Positions 58,271-64,000 of a stretch of 64,000 nucleotides of DNA are shown here, piece by piece. Each line of letters starts with the position of its first letter. Positions within the stretch are counted from its first letter, which is position 1. Location: positions 1,736,001 through 1,800,000 of the forward strand of contig JAMXDE010000006.1 in assembly GCA_026770025.1 (NCBI GenBank). The letters are read 5' to 3'. This DNA is from Craspedostauros australis (taxonomy: Eukaryota > Bacillariophyta > Bacillariophyceae > Mastogloiales > Achnanthaceae). The notes beneath the pieces were generated by a model. That model saw only the letters and a list, made by a program, of their open reading frames with translations. It was not told where the DNA came from and ran no database searches. A program made the translations under genes and the position numbers.

Positions 58271-59064
58271 GTTGGTGTCCGACGACTACATCGAAGACTC
58301 CTTCTTCGATAACTTCATGTGCGTTGGGAGTGACGACGATGTGCAGGATGATGAGATCGTCCCGGAAGGGCTCAGCGAGGAGCCCATCGCCCACGAGGTG
58401 GACCCAAGACGCGAAGTGAGCTACAAATGCTGTTTCAACGTGAACGACCTGATCGGTCCATATGGCGATGGAGCTGAGATGGGCAACGAGGCTATCGACA
58501 TCGACGTCGAGGAAGCCATGAGCGAAGATGACGACGACGCCGACAAAGACGGCGCAAATGAAGACGACGACGACGCCTCCGGAGACGAGGCGAATCGCGG
58601 CGAAGCGCCGCCTCCTCCAGCAGTGGGGAATCACAGAACGGGCATCTTCGATGAAGAGGACAGCAACGAAGCTGAGGATCGTCCGAGCGACACCTTCAAT
58701 CTCCACAAACACGTCGTCTATCCAATCAGAATCCAATTTCCATCGGAACCAAACCCCAGAAGAGTCGACGACATCTACCAACTCGAGACATTCCCAGAAC
58801 CAACGATCACTGCAAGAAGAATGCAGAAGCAACTCATCTACGATGCAGTGTTGACTGCCGGACTGCCAATGTTCCCAGGAACCGTAAATGGGGGACTACT
58901 GCACGTATGGGTGGACATGGTGAGCACCATCCTGTCCGAGAACTTCAAATCGATTGAAGATATCCTCACCAACGCAGCCATCCTCAATCGACTCTTGGAG
59001 GCAGCAGGAGAGGAACCATTCCCAGAATTAGATTTACACTATGTCCTCGGAGGATGCATGCAGG
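58271..59064 (+). pseudogene. A' acidic linker region between zinc knuckles and protease
   Basis: The A' frame resumes at Val-Ser-Asp-Asp-Tyr after G. It encodes an Asp/Glu-rich stretch and then a predicted helical segment (VWVDMVSTILSENFKSIEDI, LHYVLGGCMQ). The corresponding segment in A is at 13900-14700. Solo LTR H interrupts it at target TGCAGG. Confidence 0.83.
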
Positions 59065-59882
59065 TGTCAGGAATCAGGTGTTCTGAAACACCAAATTGCC
59101 ACACCTCCCAGGAGTAAGGAGCCGAATGTCATGATATGATACATTACCGCAACTCCCACCCTTGGATCTTTGTGACAGAAAAATGTGAGCTGCACGTGTT
59201 TTGCGATGGAGAACGACACGTGCCGAATGCGAACCGTACCTTGGCGTTCGTGACCTCAATGCAGGAATGCCAATCACACGTGAATGTCGCAGGGGGCAGG
59301 GATGTTGGAATCGTGACCAACATCACGATACGAGTGACTACGGCCCCCATGTTGCAGCCAATGAGAAAAGAGTACTGGAGGAAGGCCAATGTCACGAAGT
59401 GTGAGATGGCCTGTGAACGAACCTGGTATGAGGAACCTCCAGGAAGCCGGTGAAGTGATCAGCAAAGTAATCAGAGAAACGACAGGAGAAGCATCGGAGA
59501 TGATCGGAGATGTGTGATGGTCGAGGAGCTGAATGAGTTCCCAACCAAGGTGTTCCTGTGACGAATGGGAAACCGTGATCTGACCGAATGAACCGATCTG
59601 TGTGATGCCTACGACTCAGCGATGTCTAACGCATCAAAACTATCAGAGGAGAACAACGTGCTTTTGTGCACGAACATGGGGTGCTCGGTGGTGCATGCAT
59701 GTCTATGATGAATTTGCAATGAATGCAAGATGGATGCCTGCTAGACCAACAGAGGGACCCATGGTGATCCCAGGAGGAGATCGAACTGTGCAATTGAGAG
59801 CAATGAAGAGCTCACAGTTCAGAGAAGTAGATTCTAACAAACGATTAGCTTTCTACTATCACACCACCCCGGATTTCCAACA
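59065..59882 (+). repeat. Solo LTR H in A'
   Basis: This 818-bp LTR starts TGTCAGGAATCAGGTG and ends CGGATTTCCAACA. It is flanked by the 6-bp duplication TGCAGG (59059-59064, 59883-59888). It resembles the G LTR but is more diverged, and it is closest to the C LTR fragment at 20709-20949. Confidence 0.93.
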
Positions 59883-62266
59883 TGCAGGTGCTCCTGCGCG
59901 AGCGACCACAGGTCACACCATACGATCCAGTCACCAGAACTCATCGAAACAGCACAGTCCCAACGGACTACGCACAACTACCCAACGACATGGATGATGA
60001 AGATCATCACAACCCGTACGACAAGTATGGAGTTCACAAAGATGACGACGATGGCAGCTTCAACGACGAGATAGCTGCAGCAGCCGTGGAGCAGCTCCAT
60101 GAGCTGAGCACCAAGTACAAGGACAAGGTCAACAAGGACACCTGGCTCGCCGACAGCAGAGCTTTGTGTCATATCGTCAATTTGTACGCCGCTCTGTTCA
60201 ACGTGCGGCACATCAAGTCTTTTGTCCAAGTGGGAGACAGCACGAAGCTGGACTCTCCCAAGATGGGATCCATTTGCTTGAAGGTCAAGCAACGAGACAA
60301 CACTGGCCACATCATCCGGCTCGATGATGTGAAGTACACACCGAAAATGGCGGTGAACCTTTTCTCTACGAACAAGGTTCTGTACAACGGTTACCAGCTT
60401 GGTAACAACGGCATTCTGATGGACATCATCAACGGATCCGGAACAAAGATCGTGTTCGATCGAGTCTTCCCCACATCCAATGGATTCATCACAGGAGTGC
60501 AGATGCATCCCATCAAGCCATCGGACGACGACAAGGCTTCCGCAGCTATCATCAAGAATCCATCCAAAGAGATCAGCGCAGTGAACTTGCATCGAATGCT
60601 TGGCCACGCGCCACTCGAGACCATGAAGCGGACGGCCGCTCAGTACGGATGGAAGATCATTGGAAAGATGCCGGTATGTTGCGACTGCGCGGTCGCGAAC
60701 GCGAGAGTGAAGAACATCCCGAAGGCAACAATCCCAAGAGCAACTCGCCACGGCGAACGTTTCTTCATTGACATTAGTTACACTAAACACATAAGCTTTG
60801 GAGATAAACGCTCCTGGACCCTGATCGTGGACGATTGCACGGACTACTGCTGGAGTTTCTTTCTCAAGAACAAGAGTGACCAACCAGGGTACATCAAAGG
60901 ATTCGTCCAGACGATCAAATCACAGACTGGTGATCAACAAATCATCTTCCGAGGAGACAACAGCGGAGAGAACAAATCCACACAGGATATTCTCATCGAT
61001 GCAGGACAGAACATGAAATTCGAATTCACAGCATCGAACACGGCGCAACAGAGCGGTAGAGTGGAACGCAAGTTCGGCGTACCTCTACACCAAGATCCGC
61101 TCCATGCTCAACGGAGCACAGCTCGACGAAGAGTATAGTCATGGCCTGTGGGCAGCAGCTGCGAGCACTGCTACCGCCATCGCCAACATCACTGTAGCGA
61201 AGAATCAGAAGGAGTCACCACATCGCCAATTCTTCGGCAGTGATCCACCATATGCGGATGCACTCCGCACATTCGGAGAGGTGGGTGTCGTGAAGACCAC
61301 CTACGGCGGGATCACCACCAAACTCAAGAACAGAGGAGAAGAGATGGTGTTCATCGGATATGCACACCAACATGCGTCAGGAGTCTACAACATGTACAGG
61401 CCATCAACAAAGTCACTGGTCTGCTCTTGCGACATCAAATGGCCCAACCAATCATATGGACAGTTCCGTGGCTGGGCACCAGCACCGAACATACCCAGCG
61501 AAGCAGGAACAACGGACGCAGACGGCTTCACAACCATTGGACGGAAGGGAGCGATGTCAAGGACGGCAACACGTCAAACGACAGAACCAAGGAGAGTATC
61601 CTTTGCAGACAGCAACAGGTACTACATCCTATCAGACAGCGATGATGAGGATAATGAGGACGACGGAGTAGTGACTCAACTAATTCAGAATGACGAGGAA
61701 GATCGGAGCGAACCCAATCATGAGGATGACGAAATCCTACCCTCCGGCGACGAAGCCGATGATGAGACAGGCGTTACTCCTCCGAACACACCAGCGAGGT
61801 CTACACATGACACACCATCAAGATCTCCACCAAGCAAACCAAACAAGCATGACATAGCTAGAAAGGAGAGGATCCGACGTCACGAAGCACGAGGCAGGAA
61901 GGGAGAAGCTAATCCCAAGTCAACTGCAGGGAAGAGTATTCCCAGAGCTCTGCGCGAGCTCGCAGACTTCAATGAACGAGGTCGAAAGGAGGAAGGCTAT
62001 GAGAGCAAGTCATCATCCAATGAAGCGAGTGATGAACTCAGCGATGAGATAACCGACGAATCCAACAATGAGACTACAGATGATGAAGAGATTGAAGACG
62101 AAGGAGAAGAGATCGAGATCACTCACCATAGCACAACAGGGCTGTACGGGATGAACGCAATCATCACCGAGGCACCAGCGATCGACATCGGACTGTCGAT
62201 GCAGGACGAGAACAAGGAACCAGAGAAGCACATCGAACCAACGACATTCGATGGAGCCTTCAACCA
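59883..62266 (+). pseudogene. A' protease, integrase and linker, with altered active site and frameshift
   Basis: The protease site reads Asp-Ser-Arg-Ala where A has Asp-Ser-Gly-Ala (about 60150-60162), so the catalytic Gly is lost. Pre-integrase HHCC follows (NLHRMLGHA, CCDCAVA). Integrase has FIDISY and GDNSGEN, but the third motif is AQQSGRVERK instead of PQQNGRVERK. One extra G in TTCGGCG near 61076 shifts the frame; coding resumes in another frame from about 61080 through an acidic linker (EDDEILPSGDEADDE). F'' interrupts it after Ala-Phe-Asn-His, before RT. Confidence 0.85.
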
Positions 62267-62897
62267 TATTAGCGCACGCTAAATCTCTAACAATAGCGAC
62301 ACCCGTCGACCAATCAGAAATCTTCACTTTTCTTACCTTTTCCGTTCCGAACGGAAATTTTGGTCGAAAATCCGTTGTGTCAGATTTGTGTCGCATTTCG
62401 CGTCGCAAGAATCGTTTTCCCTCAATCACAGATCCAAAAATGTCGTGGAAATTGATTTCTTGCCAAGATGAGCCAATCTGCCCAATCAGGACAGACTTGG
62501 ATCTTGGGTGTGACACGTGCGAATCTTGTCCTGACCTTCTCAAGTGAATACGATCAATCGTGTGATCGTACTACTAGCAACATCGTGAGAAGACGTAATT
62601 TACAACACGGGCTATCGCGGTGTTTTTGTTCATTGACTTTTGCACCTCATCTTCACGCAGTAACACGCACATTTGTCGTGTTGTCTCCGTGTTATTTTTA
62701 CTTGCAATTGCATGAGATCATGTCATGCCTCTCTCATGCTCACAGTTCCAAGAAGACAATCTTGTGAGCTCGACAGCATTCCTACTACCATACGAATAAT
62801 ACAGTAAACAAACACTCTCCTCACCAACAACAACGACTTGATCACTCTACGTTCTTGGTGCGGTATCTTCAAACCCATCTACGATTACGTTCTAACA
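62267..62897 (+). repeat. 5' LTR of F''
   Basis: This 631-bp LTR starts TATTAGCGCACGC and ends CTAACA. At the three positions where the F LTRs differ it carries the same bases as 21274-21904. Confidence 0.92.
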
Positions 62898-63217
62898 GAT
62901 TAACAGTCGCAAGCTTTCACCTACTGAATTGATTGCGTGACAATCCATCCATCCTTCATCCCTCGTTCACCCACGAGCGATCCCTTCACCTTCCATCACG
63001 TGACGACGTGATTTCGGCTTTCCTTCGGCTTTCTCGCATCCGCAGAACGCCCTCCTTTCGGTCCCTCTGCTGAGTTCGGGCCTTCCCACTCAGCCATCCA
63101 AGACTTCCTGCAGCACCCTCCCGCACCAGAAGACGATTCAGTCAGTGCACTCCAGCCTCAGCTATCCTTCAGCCTCCAGCATCCGCATCCACTCTCTCCA
63201 TCCATCCATCGCCAATC
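62898..63217 (+). other. Primer-binding site and leader of F''
   Basis: It begins with the 17-base tRNA-Asn-like primer site (62898-62914). The leader is almost the same as 21905-22224. No gene is seen in it. Confidence 0.65.
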
Positions 63218-64000
63218 ATGTCGACTCCTGAGATGGACCTCGCCACCCTGGATCACATCCTCGGTGTCATTGGCATTCCTTTGGACTCCACTCCTCGCGA
63301 TATCATCGCCCATGCAGACATTGTCAGCCCTCTTGACCTCGTCTCTCTCACCGAAGATGATCTTCGCAGCTTCCAACTTCGCGATGATACCGAAGATGGC
63401 GAAACCATTGTCGCCGTGCTCGGTGTCAACCACATTCGCAAGATCCTCAACCTTGGCAAGTGGTATCTCACCCAAGCCATCCTCGACGACAACACCTGGA
63501 ACGATCTCGATCGTACCTCGTTCATGGCGTTCACAGCTGAGCAGAACAACCCTTCCCTTCCGTCTTCGCACTCGCATTCGACTGCAAGCTCTCCCATTCC
63601 GTCTCCGATGGGCATGGGCCACCACACCACTCCAGCATCCGCATTCCGTCGGTGCCGGAAGAACCTCCGCATGTGAACTTCGCATTCGATCCTTCGGCTT
63701 CAGTGCCTGATCCTGCCTTCCCGCAACCACCTGTGACTCCATCCATGGCACCCTCTTCCAACTTCCAAGGTGTCCATGCCATGGAGCGACCAGCTGACTA
63801 CGTCAAGGAGTTCAGCAAGGCAACCAAGCGAGAGAGCCTGTCGCTCCCAACACTGAAGGACGACAAGCACTTCCTCACCTTCATGCGGACCTTCGAGACT
63901 CTTTCCTTCTCTCATGGACTCAACCACCATCTCGACATGGACTTCATGCCAGCACCCAAGGACGAGGCCTTCTTCGCGAGCCAGAATCGCTACCTCTTCG
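63218..64000 (+). pseudogene. F'' Gag N-terminal part, frameshifted, partial
   Basis: ATG 63218 (MSTPEMDLATLDHILGV) opens a Gag like that of F. Near 63650 one base is missing relative to F (GTCGGTGCCGG against GTCCTGTGGCCG), and the first frame ends at 63674. The Gag then continues in another frame (VNFAF... PSSNFQGVHAMERPADYV) to the window end without a stop. Similarity to F is patchy: very high at both ends and clearly lower between about 63380 and 63660. Confidence 0.82.

Larger units (their letters stand above)
48520..62266 (+). mobile_element. Element A': second A-family element, plus strand, hosting G and H and cut by F''
   Basis: The 5' LTR is 48520-49316, followed by the same leader palindrome, MSEEEEL Gag and pol as in A. 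G (50868-58270) and solo LTR H (59065-59882) interrupt it with clean 6-bp duplications. F'' enters at 62267, in the linker before RT, so the rest of A' (RT, RNase H, 3' LTR) lies beyond the window. It is defective: shared TAG, altered protease and a +1 frameshift. Confidence 0.87.
62267..64000 (+). mobile_element. Element F'': second F-family element, runs off the window
   Basis: The 5' LTR (62267-62897) and leader match F. Gag begins at 63218 and continues past the window end. It is inserted in A'; the target duplication cannot be checked because the other end is outside. Confidence 0.9.

Noticed and set aside
1..64000. CRISPR arrays, bacterial promoters, rRNA or tRNA genes
   Set aside because: No regularly spaced short repeats with unique spacers, no rRNA-like blocks and no complete tRNA cloverleaf were seen. 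The tRNA-like sites are only primer-binding sites.

Overview
This window is eukaryotic and is almost entirely a nest of Ty1/copia-type LTR retrotransposons, with domain order Gag-protease-integrase-reverse transcriptase-RNase H. I see no bacterial operons, no rRNA or tRNA genes and no CRISPR. The only sequence that does not look like a retrotransposon is an open reading frame on the minus strand at 1-923. It encodes a Pro/Gly/His/Asn-rich protein and is cut by an LTR on one side and by the window edge on the other. The host is probably a unicellular alga with transposon-rich heterochromatin. My best guess is a diatom or related stramenopile, because the F/D elements resemble the divergent copia lineages (CoDi) known from diatoms. 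That guess rests on family resemblance remembered, not on a search.

Layout, using element names given here. Element A (minus, 924-17054) carries a solo LTR E (1723-2478) and a complete, apparently intact element B (minus, 5821-13327). Next is B' (plus, 17055-20708), a 5'-truncated sister of B. Element C (minus, 20709-48519) is split by two insertions. The first is element F (plus, 21274-35247), which itself contains element D (plus, 24697-31464). The second is element J (minus, 35923-44269), whose 3' LTR contains a solo A-type LTR (36520-37318). Element A' (plus, from 48520) cuts C inside gag. A' is itself interrupted by the intact element G (plus, 50868-58270), by a solo LTR H (59065-59882) and by F'' (plus, 62267 to the window end).

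Two distinct lineages are present. In A/A' and B/B'/C/G/J the Gag has two CCHC zinc knuckles, the pre-integrase is of the HHCC type, the LTRs are TG...CA, and six insertions have 6-bp target duplications. B, C, G and J also share an extra domain of about 200 residues, beginning with C-x2-C-x9-C-x2-C, between the nucleocapsid and the protease. F, D and F'' have no zinc knuckle, no HHCC pre-integrase, LTRs that begin TA instead of TG, 5-bp target duplications, and a primer site that matches the anticodon half of tRNA-Asn.

B and G have single long ORFs and LTR pairs differing at one position that I could see, so they are young and possibly active. D has LTRs with no difference that I saw, but one nonsense codon. 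F has an open polyprotein apart from the D insertion. A, A', B', C, J and F'' carry nonsense codons or frameshifts. At least five of the nonsense codons are CGA to TGA changes, which fits CpG deamination of methylated DNA.
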